In this document: positions 13,591 through 20,906 of the stretch, one piece after another
Numbering within the stretch: the stretch's first letter is position 1
How the letters are laid out: each line of letters starts with the position of its first letter
Assembly: GCF_034432235.1 (NCBI RefSeq)
Contig: NZ_DAOUCJ010000025.1
Location: 1-31,441 of the forward strand
Reading direction: 5' to 3'
Origin: Thermoflexus sp.
GTDB taxonomy: Bacteria > Chloroflexota > Anaerolineae > Thermoflexales > Thermoflexaceae
Length of the DNA: 31,441 bases
Position numbers and translations under genes: made by a program
Notes under the pieces: generated by a model
Database searches by the model: none
What the model was told of the DNA's origin: nothing
Seen by the model: the letters and a program-made list of their open reading frames with translations, nothing else

Positions 13591-15813
13591 ATGGAACGCA
13601 GGGTGTTTCTCATGGGGCTTGCACTGGCCGTCCTCTCCGCATGCGGTCGGCCTCCTTCGGGGGAGCGGACGACGCCGACGGCGACGTCACGCCCTTTTCC
13701 TACCTCGACATCCCGGCCGGCCGCTACACCCACCGAGGAGGCCAGGGCCCTTCCCCAGGGACGGTTCGCGGTGGGGTTCGTCAGCGATCCGTCTTACGGC
13801 ATCGTGATGGAGGTCCCGGCCTTTGAGATCCGGGATCGCCGCCTGCGGGTGTATGCCGCCTTCGCCATGCGGGGGGAGCGGAGCCGGACGTTCTATGCCC
13901 CTCTGGAGCCCGGCCGATCCGCTCAGCTGCGGGCGGGGGGCGAGTGGCTGGACCCCGAGGCGGTGAGCGAGAACTTCCGGGAGGACATCTGCCCGGAATA
14001 TCCGCCGTCGAAGAAGACCTGCCTCTGGATCGTCGGCGCGGTGGAGCGGGGATGGTTCGAGTTCCGGCTGCCGGAGGATGCCTCGCCGCCCTTCGTCTTC
14101 CGCTTCCCGAACTTTGACCGGGTGGAGCTCCGTCCGGAGCGACCCCTCTCCGGCGAGGTGTGGGGAGATCTCCCCTCCGATCCTTTCCCGCAGAAAGAGT
14201 GGGTTTTCGAAAACGCGCCTCGCTTCCGGCATCGGAACGTCGCCGTGGATCTGGTCTTCCGGCGCATCCGGGTGGACGGAGGGCAAATGGAGGTGGAGCT
14301 GGAGGTCCGGCAGCCGAAGGGCCTGCTGGTCATCGGACAGCTTCCCGGGCCCGGAGCGCTCGGGGTGGTGGACGCCACGGGCCAGCAGCGCTTCCCATCC
14401 AAATACCCGTCGGATATCCGGGAAATGGTCCCGCCGCGGGAAACCTCGCGCATGACGGTCACGCTGGTTTATCCCGCTCCTGCCGCGGCGGGCCCGCTGG
14501 TTTTCCGGCTGGAGGGCTGGCCGCTGATCCGATTCGATCCTTCGACCGGGTCGCTGGCGGAGGCGGAATGGGATGGGCGGGCCTTCGTTCTGGCGCCCAC
14601 CCCCACGCCCTCTCCGAAGGCGATGGCCCGCCAGGAGATCGAAGCCGTGGTGGGGAAAATGGCGGAAGCCCTCCGCCAGCGCGATCCGGAAGCGTTTCTG
14701 GCCTTCTTGGACCCGAAGGCGGAGGTGGACCGCGAGGGGATCCGGGCGGTCGTCTCCGGAGGCGGATGGCCCCTTCAGGATCTCCGCCTGGAGGTGACCG
14801 GAGGCTCTTTCGATCCCGAGGAGGCCCGGGAGGTCTCGCTGGACCTTTCCGTCGGGCTGGAAGGGTTCCCCTCGGAGGAGCGATGGCATTACCCGGTGGA
14901 GGCGGATTTCCGCAAGATCGATGGCGTGTGGCGGGTGACCCGCTGGTCCTGGGGGATGACCCCGCCCTGGGTGCGCCTTCCCGGGCGGTCGTGGACCTCG
15001 GCGCATTTCGCGCTGATCGGCCCGGAGAACCTCCCGGAAGAGACGGCGCAGGCGGTGCTGGGCGAGCTGGAGGGGGCCTATCGGGATCTCTCCGCCCGGC
15101 TGCCCCAGGAAGCCATCCGCCCCCGATATCTGGCCCTCTACGTTCCGGATCGCAAAACCTTCGAGGCCCTGACCGGGAAGAACCCCCAGCTCACCCTGGG
15201 CGCGGCCTTCTACCGGACGGTTCCGGTGATCGCGGATGAAGAGGTGGTGGGCTTCCGGACCAGTGAGGTGATGCTGGCCCTCAACGCGGAAGGGGTGAAA
15301 AGCTACCGGGCCGCGGATCCCATCGGCGGACGGGCGGCGGTGCTGCGGCATGAGCTGGTCCACGTGATCCTGGCGCCGTGGACCCGGCCGTGGACTCCGG
15401 GGTGGCTGGTGGAAGGGGCGGCGATGACCTACGCCGGACAGCCTTACTGGCGGGAGCTGAAGGAAGAGATCAAGAGTTTGGAGAACATGACCTACACCAC
15501 CGAGTTCGGCCACATCGGGGACATCTTCGGGACGGCGACGGCGCGCCAGTATGCGCTGGCCTCGGCGATGGCGGAGTTCGTCCGGGAGCGCTACGGGGAT
15601 GCCGCCTTCCTCGCCCTCTACCGGGCGTATGCGGAGGTCCCGGTGGAGATCGTGGAGAAACATCTGCCCTCCATTGGGTTAGGAATCCTCCTCCAGGCCT
15701 CCATGCAAAGCATCGCCCAGGAGGTCACCCCGGATCTCATGCGGAAGCATCTCGGGACGGATCCAGCGGCCTTTGAGGCCGCCTTCCGGGAGTGGTGGAA
15801 GGCGAAGCGATAG
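13591..15813 (+). CDS. Lipoprotein with C-terminal zinc metallopeptidase domain (MA-like)
   Basis: A 740-residue protein; ATG 13591 after GGAGGAGG. The signal peptide ends in L-S-A-C with Cys18 as the lipid anchor, followed by a Thr/Pro linker. Residues about 55-345 are beta-rich with no recognised family. Residues about 350-470 look like an NTF2/SnoaL-type domain (D-P-E-A-F-L-A-F-L-D and a final W-R-V-T-R-W). The C-terminal domain (about 475-740) carries H-E-L-V-H at 587-591 with Glu608 in W-L-V-E-G, giving HExxH-x16-E, as in the peptidase MA-like families. The gene is 39 bp downstream of the M1-like gene, so the two enzymes are probably made together and work on the cell surface. Confidence 0.87.
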   Translation: MERRVFLMGLALAVLSACGRPPSGERTTPTATSRPFPTSTSRPAATPTEEARALPQGRFAVGFVSDPSYGIVMEVPAFEIRDRRLRVYAAFAMRGERSRTFYAPLEPGRSAQLRAGGEWLDPEAVSENFREDICPEYPPSKKTCLWIVGAVERGWFEFRLPEDASPPFVFRFPNFDRVELRPERPLSGEVWGDLPSDPFPQKEWVFENAPRFRHRNVAVDLVFRRIRVDGGQMEVELEVRQPKGLLVIGQLPGPGALGVVDATGQQRFPSKYPSDIREMVPPRETSRMTVTLVYPAPAAAGPLVFRLEGWPLIRFDPSTGSLAEAEWDGRAFVLAPTPTPSPKAMARQEIEAVVGKMAEALRQRDPEAFLAFLDPKAEVDREGIRAVVSGGGWPLQDLRLEVTGGSFDPEEAREVSLDLSVGLEGFPSEERWHYPVEADFRKIDGVWRVTRWSWGMTPPWVRLPGRSWTSAHFALIGPENLPEETAQAVLGELEGAYRDLSARLPQEAIRPRYLALYVPDRKTFEALTGKNPQLTLGAAFYRTVPVIADEEVVGFRTSEVMLALNAEGVKSYRAADPIGGRAAVLRHELVHVILAPWTRPWTPGWLVEGAAMTYAGQPYWRELKEEIKSLENMTYTTEFGHIGDIFGTATARQYALASAMAEFVRERYGDAAFLALYRAYAEVPVEIVEKHLPSIGLGILLQASMQSIAQEVTPDLMRKHLGTDPAAFEAAFREWWKAKR

Positions 15814-15836
15814 CGCCGCATCCGCGGTCGCTTTTT
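15813..15836 (+). terminator. Imperfect hairpin followed by T-run
   Basis: Arms GCGCCGC (15813-15819) and GCGGTCGC (15824-15831), with one bulged base, are followed by TTTTT (15832-15836), directly at the end of the lipoprotein peptidase gene. This fits a rho-independent terminator closing the upstream transcript. Confidence 0.6.
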
Positions 15837-15938
15837 CGATCGAGGGCTCCAGATTTCATGCGCCGCGTGTGGACGGCCCGGCGTTTGAGGATTAGGATGA
15901 AGAGCGGTTGAATCTTCCAGGCTTCAGGAGGCGAAGCG

Positions 15939-16328
15939 ATGCGACGGACACTCTATCTTGTCGCGGCATGGGCCATCGTGGGCCTGTTGCTGGGGGCGTG
16001 CGGCGGCGGCACCGGCGGGACCAGCGGCGGGGGGGCGACCCTCACGGTCGAGATGGGCGACCTGTATTTCAAGCCGAACACGCTAACGGCGAAGCCGGGC
16101 CAGACCTTGCAGATCACCCTGGACAATCGGGGTTCCCTGGAGCATAACTTTGTCCTCTATGACGCGGATGGGAAAACGGTGCTCTTCGAGCAGGACGGGA
16201 TCCAGCCAGGCCAGAAGGTGAACATCTACCTGAAGGCGCCGGAGAAGCCGGGGACCTATCCATATGTGTGCACAGTGCCCGGCCACCGGGAAGGCGGGAT
16301 GGTGGGCACCCTGACCGTGCAGCCGTAA
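15939..16328 (+). CDS. Lipoprotein cupredoxin (plastocyanin-like, type 1 copper)
   Basis: A 129-residue protein. The signal peptide ends in L-G-A-C with Cys21 as the lipid anchor, then a Gly/Thr/Ser linker and a cupredoxin domain (about 33-129). The expected type 1 copper ligands are visible: His69 in E-H-N-F, Cys111 and His116 in C-T-V-P-G-H, and Met121. Such proteins carry electrons at the outer membrane face, for example to a terminal oxidase. The C-x4-H-x4-M spacing and Y-P-Y-V-C-T-V-P-G-H are typical. It stands alone between two terminators, so it is probably its own transcript. ATG 15939 follows AGGAGGCGAAGCG. Confidence 0.93.
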   Translation: MRRTLYLVAAWAIVGLLLGACGGGTGGTSGGGATLTVEMGDLYFKPNTLTAKPGQTLQITLDNRGSLEHNFVLYDADGKTVLFEQDGIQPGQKVNIYLKAPEKPGTYPYVCTVPGHREGGMVGTLTVQP

Positions 16329-16343
16329 GAGACCGATCATCTG

Positions 16344-16379
16344 GGCCGCCCGATCCCTGGGGTCGGGCGGCCTTGTTTT
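16344..16379 (+). terminator. Rho-independent terminator after the cupredoxin gene
   Basis: A perfect 10-base stem, GGCCGCCCGA (16344-16353) with TCGGGCGGCC (16363-16372), has a 9-base loop and is followed by TTGTTTT. It begins 15 bp after the cupredoxin stop codon. Confidence 0.92.
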
Positions 16380-16558
16380 CTGGAGGCATCCCGGGGCGCT
16401 TTCGGCGATATGCCCATCCCTCATATCTCCTCGTTGCTCCCCTGCGCCACGCGTTAGTCCCTTGCGCCGATTGGAAGCCGGCCTTGTTGGTCGCTTCCGC
16501 GCCCCACGTCGGCCTGCGCCGACGCGAAAGGCGTTTTGGCCGGCGGAGGCCGGCCATC

Positions 16559-16644
16559 GGCCGAAGGCCTCTAAAGGTCGAATTCCTTCGACGCTCCCGC
16601 CGGCCGGTGGCCGAAGGCCTTTTGAGGCCGAATTCCTTCGGCGC
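16559..16644 (+). repeat. Two direct copies of a 36-bp palindromic intergenic repeat
   Basis: Copy one spans 16559-16594 and copy two 16609-16644, a 50-bp period. Both start GGCCGAAGGCCT, share GAATTCCTTCG inside, and end in CGC. Each can fold (GCCGAAGG pairing with CCTTCGGC in copy two). Changes between the copies at the hairpin arms are partly compensatory: CGAAGG/CCTTCG is kept, and GGTCG with TCGAC in copy one becomes GGCCG with TCGGC in copy two. The wider gap 16380-16689 also holds a GGCCGGC/GCCGGCC inverted repeat near 16538-16554 and no gene. It looks like a REP-type element between two converging genes. Confidence 0.75.
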
Positions 16645-16689
16645 ATCCCGCATGGCTTCCACCCCGACCGGATGAAGCGGCTGTCCTCT

Positions 16690-18552
16690 TTATGCGAACA
16701 GCACATACTGGCGGAGGAAATCCAGAACCTCCTGATAGAAGGCGGTGATCGTCTCCGCGCGGCGCCAGCCATGGCCTTCCCCGGGATACAAGCGGTAAAG
16801 ATGGGGAACGCCCCGCCGGCGCAGCGCCTCGGCGATGGCCTCGGCCTGGTTGGGCGGCACCACGCGATCCTCCGCGCCCTGGAAAATCGCCACCGGATCC
16901 TGGATCCGATCCGCGTGGAAGATGGGAGATCGCTCCCGATAGCGCTCCGCGGCCTCCGGCAGCGGTCCGACCAGTGTATCCAGATAGTGGGCCTCGAACT
17001 TGTGGGTCTCCGCCGCCAGGGTGAACAGGTTGGCGACGCCGAAGAGACAGATACCGGCCCGAAAGAAGCCGGGATAGCGGATCAGGGCATTGAGCACGGT
17101 GTAGCCGCCGGCGCTGCCGCCCATGATCACCAGGCGCCGGGGATCCGCCAGGCCCCGTTCCACCAGGGCCCGGGCGCCACCTACGGCATCCTCTACATCC
17201 AGAACGCCCCAGTTCCCTTTCAGGGCATCCCGATACGAGCGGCCGTAGCCCGTGCTTCCCCGGTAGTTCACCTCCAGATAGGCGAAGCCCCGGGTGGCGA
17301 AAAACTGGGCGTCGGCGTTGTAGCTCATCACCCGCTGAGAGGTAGGGCCTCCGTGGATGCTGATGATCGCAGGGGGAAAATCCGTTCCTTCGACCCTGGG
17401 CCCGACAGGCGGGTAATAGAGCCCGTGGACCATCGTCCCATCGGGCGCGCGCCACTGGATCGATTGGGGGAAAGAGAGCGCCTCCGGGGGGATCCGCTCC
17501 GCGCTGGCGTAGCGATGGACGCGGATACGGCCATCTTCCCAGGAGATCCCGCGGGGCGGCTGGAGGGGCGAGGAGGCGATCATCGCCAGGGCCTCCCGAT
17601 CCGGCGCGACAGCGAGCTGTTCGAACCAGGTGTAAGGCCCCAGGTCCAGGCGAACGATGTGCCCTTCCAGGTCGACGGCCTCAAGAAAGGCCATGGCGTT
17701 CTCGCTGCGGCGGTAGAAGATCCGATCTCCCCGGGGGCTCCACCCGTAAACCCGCAGGCCCTGAACCCAGGCGGGCGGCGCCAGCGTGGTCCCCTCCACC
17801 AGGATCCGTCGAGCGCCGGTCTCCAGATCCATCACCACGAGGGCATCCCATTCCCCTTCCGTGAGGATATAGCTCAGGAAACGGCCGTCAGGGGAGAAAG
17901 CGGGCTGGAAGACCGGTGTGCGGGCGTCGCCGTCGACCACCTCGATCCGGGAGGGGCGGGGGGGATCGCCCTCCAGACGGGCCAGGCCCAGGCGGGCCCC
18001 ATCCCAGGGCATATTCGGATGGTCCCACTCCACCCAGGCAATGAGCGGATGGGTGGGGTGCCAGACGGGCTGCATGTAGAAGTCGGCGCCTTCGATCGCC
18101 TTCTGGGGCCACCCTCGTCCCTCCGCATCGACCAGGGCCAGCCCATCCGTTGCGCCGTCCGAGTGCACATAGAGCACCCAGCGCCCATCCGGGGAGAGAG
18201 CTGGGGAAGCGACATTCCCGAAGGGCGGTGTGATCGGCTGGGGGAGGCCGGCGCGCAACGGAAGGCGATACAGCCGGCCGTCCTCCCCGGCATAGATCAC
18301 GAAGCCATCGCCGGTCGTGAAATCCCCGCCGCCGTAGCCGATGCGGGCGCGGACCGACTCGATATCCGTGAGGTCGCGGGGGGCGTCTTCGTTCTCCTGG
18401 GCGACCAGAACGCCGCGGCCCGAGCGCTCCTCCCGCCAGATCCGGGCGCGGCCGGAGCGATCCCACTGGACATCCGTGATGCGGAGCATCGCGGCCATGC
18501 GTTCCGGGGCCAGCGGGCTGGGCCAGAGACCATAGGGGAGAATCCCGCGCAT
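16690..18552 (-). CDS. S9-family serine peptidase (prolyl oligopeptidase / acylaminoacyl-peptidase type)
   Basis: A 620-residue protein. ATG at 18552-18550 is chosen because CGGGAGGAAG sits 5 bases upstream; the frame is open further but without a start site. The N-terminal half is a beta-propeller with repeated S-P-D-G-R-W/F motifs. The C-terminal alpha/beta-hydrolase domain (about residues 380-620) has I-S-I-H-G-G-P-T, nucleophile Ser480 in G-G-S-A-G-G, Asp562 in G-A-E-D-R-V, and His594 in G-E-G-H-G-W. No signal peptide is visible, so it is cytoplasmic and probably trims peptides. It converges on the cupredoxin gene and diverges from the kdp operon. Confidence 0.92.
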   Translation of the reverse strand: MRGILPYGLWPSPLAPERMAAMLRITDVQWDRSGRARIWREERSGRGVLVAQENEDAPRDLTDIESVRARIGYGGGDFTTGDGFVIYAGEDGRLYRLPLRAGLPQPITPPFGNVASPALSPDGRWVLYVHSDGATDGLALVDAEGRGWPQKAIEGADFYMQPVWHPTHPLIAWVEWDHPNMPWDGARLGLARLEGDPPRPSRIEVVDGDARTPVFQPAFSPDGRFLSYILTEGEWDALVVMDLETGARRILVEGTTLAPPAWVQGLRVYGWSPRGDRIFYRRSENAMAFLEAVDLEGHIVRLDLGPYTWFEQLAVAPDREALAMIASSPLQPPRGISWEDGRIRVHRYASAERIPPEALSFPQSIQWRAPDGTMVHGLYYPPVGPRVEGTDFPPAIISIHGGPTSQRVMSYNADAQFFATRGFAYLEVNYRGSTGYGRSYRDALKGNWGVLDVEDAVGGARALVERGLADPRRLVIMGGSAGGYTVLNALIRYPGFFRAGICLFGVANLFTLAAETHKFEAHYLDTLVGPLPEAAERYRERSPIFHADRIQDPVAIFQGAEDRVVPPNQAEAIAEALRRRGVPHLYRLYPGEGHGWRRAETITAFYQEVLDFLRQYVLFA

Positions 18553-18628
18553 GGAATCTTCCTCCCGCTGAAGTGATGACGATTGTAGTCCGAGCGGATG
18601 GTTCCATGCAAACGCATCGGGCAGCTTT

Positions 18629-18698
18629 TTGATCTCTCCTTGATGAGGAGAAAACCCTCCTTGATCCATGCTTGATGGGGAGGGCGATACACTATAGA
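18629..18698 (+). promoter_or_regulatory. Candidate OmpR-family (KdpE?) box and promoter for the kdp operon
   Basis: TTGAT recurs at 18629, 18640, 18661 and 18672, with steps of 11, 21 and 11 bp. The longer unit, TTGATC-N5-TTGATG-N-GGAG, occurs at 18629-18650 and 18661-18682, a 32-bp period with 18 of 22 positions identical. Tandem half-sites 11 bp apart are the arrangement bound by OmpR/PhoB-family regulators, the family of KdpE. A -10-like TATAGA (18693-18698) starts 10 bp after the second unit, as with PhoB-type activation. The leader to the first small gene would be about 220 bp. The site could instead act on the S9 gene, 77 bp to the left. The rest of 18553-18922 shows no gene. Confidence 0.5.
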
Positions 18699-18922
18699 TT
18701 CCAGACGGACCTCCACCATGGTCTGGGACTTCCACAGTCGGGCTTGCCTTCTCCCAGCCGAGGCGCCCAGGGGCGATCCAAGCCTGGCCAGGCCGATCCA
18801 TTGCGTCGCGCTGGATCGCCCAAACAGAGGGCCGGAGGAATTTATCGCGTTCATGTATTCTTTGGCCATTCGGATCCGTGGATAATCATCGAATATCGAA
18901 ACCAAATTCGGAGGCTTGAGCA

Positions 18923-19030
18923 TTGATTCACGATTTTCTAATGATTTCGATTATAATAATCTTGTTTTTGCTCGCTTTCTACCTGATTCACGCCCTGGAC
19001 CTTATCGCCCGATCGGGGGGGGCTGAATGA
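18923..19030 (+). CDS. Small single-helix membrane peptide preceding kdpF
   Basis: A 35-residue peptide read from TTG 18923 with GGAGG at 18910-18914, 8 bases upstream; a start at ATG 18941 would give 29 residues but has no ribosome site nearby. One hydrophobic helix (I-S-I-I-I-I-L-F-L-L-A-F-Y) is followed by L-D-L-I-A-R-S-G-G. The stop overlaps the kdpF start as ATGA (19027-19030), which indicates coupled translation. Small membrane ORFs of similar shape precede kdpF in other bacteria. Its role may be to stabilise the Kdp complex or to tune its synthesis; that is inference. Confidence 0.65.
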   Translation: MIHDFLMISIIIILFLLAFYLIHALDLIARSGGAE

Positions 19031-19119
19031 ATTTATTGCATATTTTTAGCGCGATTTTAGCGATTATTTTATTTATTTACTTGGTGATAGCTTTGTTATA
19101 TCCGGAAAAATTCCAATAA
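19027..19119 (+). CDS. kdpF: KdpF, small subunit of the K+-transporting ATPase
   Basis: A 30-residue peptide: one hydrophobic helix ending in Y-L-V-I-A-L-L-Y-P-E-K-F, the recognisable KdpF C-terminus (L-L-x-P-E-K-F). KdpF is a single-span peptide that stabilises the KdpFABC complex in the membrane. The gene overlaps the preceding small ORF by 4 bases and ends 17 bp before kdpA. The DNA is markedly AT-rich for this window. Confidence 0.88.
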   Translation: MNLLHIFSAILAIILFIYLVIALLYPEKFQ

Positions 19120-19136
19120 TCCGGAAGGGGGATGGA

Positions 19137-20900
19137 ATGTCTCAGAATGCGGGGCTACAGATTCTGCTGTATGGGATGGCGCTGCTGATCCTGGCGCCGG
19201 CGCTAGGGGAGTATATGGCACGGGTATACCAGGGACGGCCGGGCTTCGTCGGGCGGGTGGTGGGGCCTCTGGAGCGAGCGATCTATCGGTGGACGGGGGT
19301 GGATCCAGATCAGGAGATGGATTGGAAGTCCTATGCGATGGCGATGCTGTTGTTCAATGCGGTGGGCATGCTGGCGCTTTACGGGCTTCAGCGGGTGCAG
19401 GGGTGGCTCCCTTTGAACCCGTTGCGCTGGGGGCCGGTGTCTCCGACCATCGCCTTCAACACGGCGGTCAGTTTTGTCACCAACACGGACTGGCAGGCCT
19501 ATGCGGGTGAGACGACGATGAGCTTTCTCACCCAGATGATGGGGTTGACGGTGCAGAACTTCTTGTCGGCGGCGACGGGGATGGCCGTCGCCGTGGCCGT
19601 GATCCGGGGCTTCGCCCGGGCCTCCGCTCAGACCCTGGGGAATTTCTGGGTGGATCTGACCCGGAGCGTGCTGTATATTCTCCTGCCCCTCTCGGTCTTA
19701 TTGGCCCTCTTTCTGGTCTCCCAGGGTGCAGTTCAAACGTTGCAGGGATCGGTCACCGTGCATCTGATCCAACCGGTGCGCCTGCCGGAGGGTCGGGTCC
19801 TTCCCGAGATCCAGCTCCCGCTGGGCCCGGTGGCCTCTCAGACGGCGATCCAGCACCTGGGGACCAATGGCGGCGGCTTCTTCAACACGAACGCGGCGCA
19901 TCCTTTCGCGAACCCCACCCCGCTGACGGACTTCATGCTGGCCCTTGCGCTGATGGCCATCCCGGTGGCTTTTGCCTACGCCTTCGGGCGGATGATCGGG
20001 GATGTGCGGCAGGGATGGGCGCTGCTGGCGGCGATGCTGATCCTGCTTCTCGTGCCCCTCGGGGTGGGCTATCTGGCGGAAGCGTCCGGGAATCCGCGCC
20101 TGGCGGCGCTGGGAGTGGACCTTCGGCCCTCTCCATGGAATCCCGGGGGCAACATGACCGGCAAGGAGGTGCGCTTCGGGATTGTCCGTTCCGTCATCTT
20201 TACGGCTTCGACCACGGGCACTTCCACCGGGGCGGTCGACGCGATGCTGGATGCGATGACACCATTGGGAGGGGCCATGGCGATGTGGCTGATGATGTTG
20301 GGGGAGGTCGCTCCGGGCGGAGTGGGCAGTGGCCTTTACGGGATGCTGGCTTTCGTCGTCGTCGCGGTTTTCGTGGCGGGGCTGATGGTCGGCCGGACGC
20401 CGGAGTATTTGGGGAAGAAGATCGAGGCGTATGAGATGAAGATGGCCGCCCTGATGATCCTGATCATGCCGGTGCTGGTTTTGGGGCTGACCGCCCTGGC
20501 GGTGGCTCTCCCGGCGGGGCGTCAGGCGGCCTTTCATTCAGGCCCCCATGGCTTCAGCGAGATCCTTTACGCTTTTACCTCCACAGCCAACAATAACGGG
20601 AGCGCCTTTGCCGGCCTGGACGCCAGTTCTCTCTTCTATTGCCTGACGACGGGCCTGGCGATGTTTCTGGGGCGATATGGAACGGCCATCCCGGCTCTGG
20701 CGATGGCGGGCAGTCTTGGACGCAAAAAGCGCATCCCAGCCGGGGCGGGGACCTTGCCCACTCATACGCCTCTCTTCATCGCTTGGCTGACAAGCGTCGT
20801 GATCATCGTTGGGGCCCTGAACTTCTTCCCCGCTCTCGCCCTCGGCCCTGTGGCGGAGCATCTGCAGATGATCTCGGCCGGGCCTTGGATGGGGAGGTGA
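19137..20900 (+). CDS. kdpA: KdpA, K+-binding and translocating subunit of the Kdp ATPase
   Basis: A 587-residue protein, about 30 longer than E. coli KdpA; ATG 19137 after GGAAGGGGG. About ten membrane helices. All four selectivity-filter loops are recognisable: V-T-N-T-D-W-Q-A-Y-A-G-E, L-G-T-N-G-G-G-F-F-N, T-T-G-T-S-T-G-A-V-D and A-N-N-N-G-S-A-F-A-G. KdpA takes K+ from outside and passes it on to the KdpB pump. The gene is followed after 6 bp by kdpB and looks intact. Confidence 0.97.
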   Translation: MSQNAGLQILLYGMALLILAPALGEYMARVYQGRPGFVGRVVGPLERAIYRWTGVDPDQEMDWKSYAMAMLLFNAVGMLALYGLQRVQGWLPLNPLRWGPVSPTIAFNTAVSFVTNTDWQAYAGETTMSFLTQMMGLTVQNFLSAATGMAVAVAVIRGFARASAQTLGNFWVDLTRSVLYILLPLSVLLALFLVSQGAVQTLQGSVTVHLIQPVRLPEGRVLPEIQLPLGPVASQTAIQHLGTNGGGFFNTNAAHPFANPTPLTDFMLALALMAIPVAFAYAFGRMIGDVRQGWALLAAMLILLLVPLGVGYLAEASGNPRLAALGVDLRPSPWNPGGNMTGKEVRFGIVRSVIFTASTTGTSTGAVDAMLDAMTPLGGAMAMWLMMLGEVAPGGVGSGLYGMLAFVVVAVFVAGLMVGRTPEYLGKKIEAYEMKMAALMILIMPVLVLGLTALAVALPAGRQAAFHSGPHGFSEILYAFTSTANNNGSAFAGLDASSLFYCLTTGLAMFLGRYGTAIPALAMAGSLGRKKRIPAGAGTLPTHTPLFIAWLTSVVIIVGALNFFPALALGPVAEHLQMISAGPWMGR

Positions 20901-20906
20901 ACGGGA

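Noticed and set aside
13687..15663. Long minus-strand open frame opposite the lipoprotein peptidase
   Set aside because: The plus-strand gene has a lipobox and a zinc site; the opposite frame is composition-driven.
16462..18576. Long plus-strand open frame opposite the S9 peptidase
   Set aside because: The minus strand carries a full catalytic triad, propeller motifs and a ribosome site; the plus-strand frame has none of these.
18672..18926. 84-codon plus-strand frame before the kdp operon
   Set aside because: Polar, basic, no ribosome site, and it overlaps the proposed promoter; no sign of coding.
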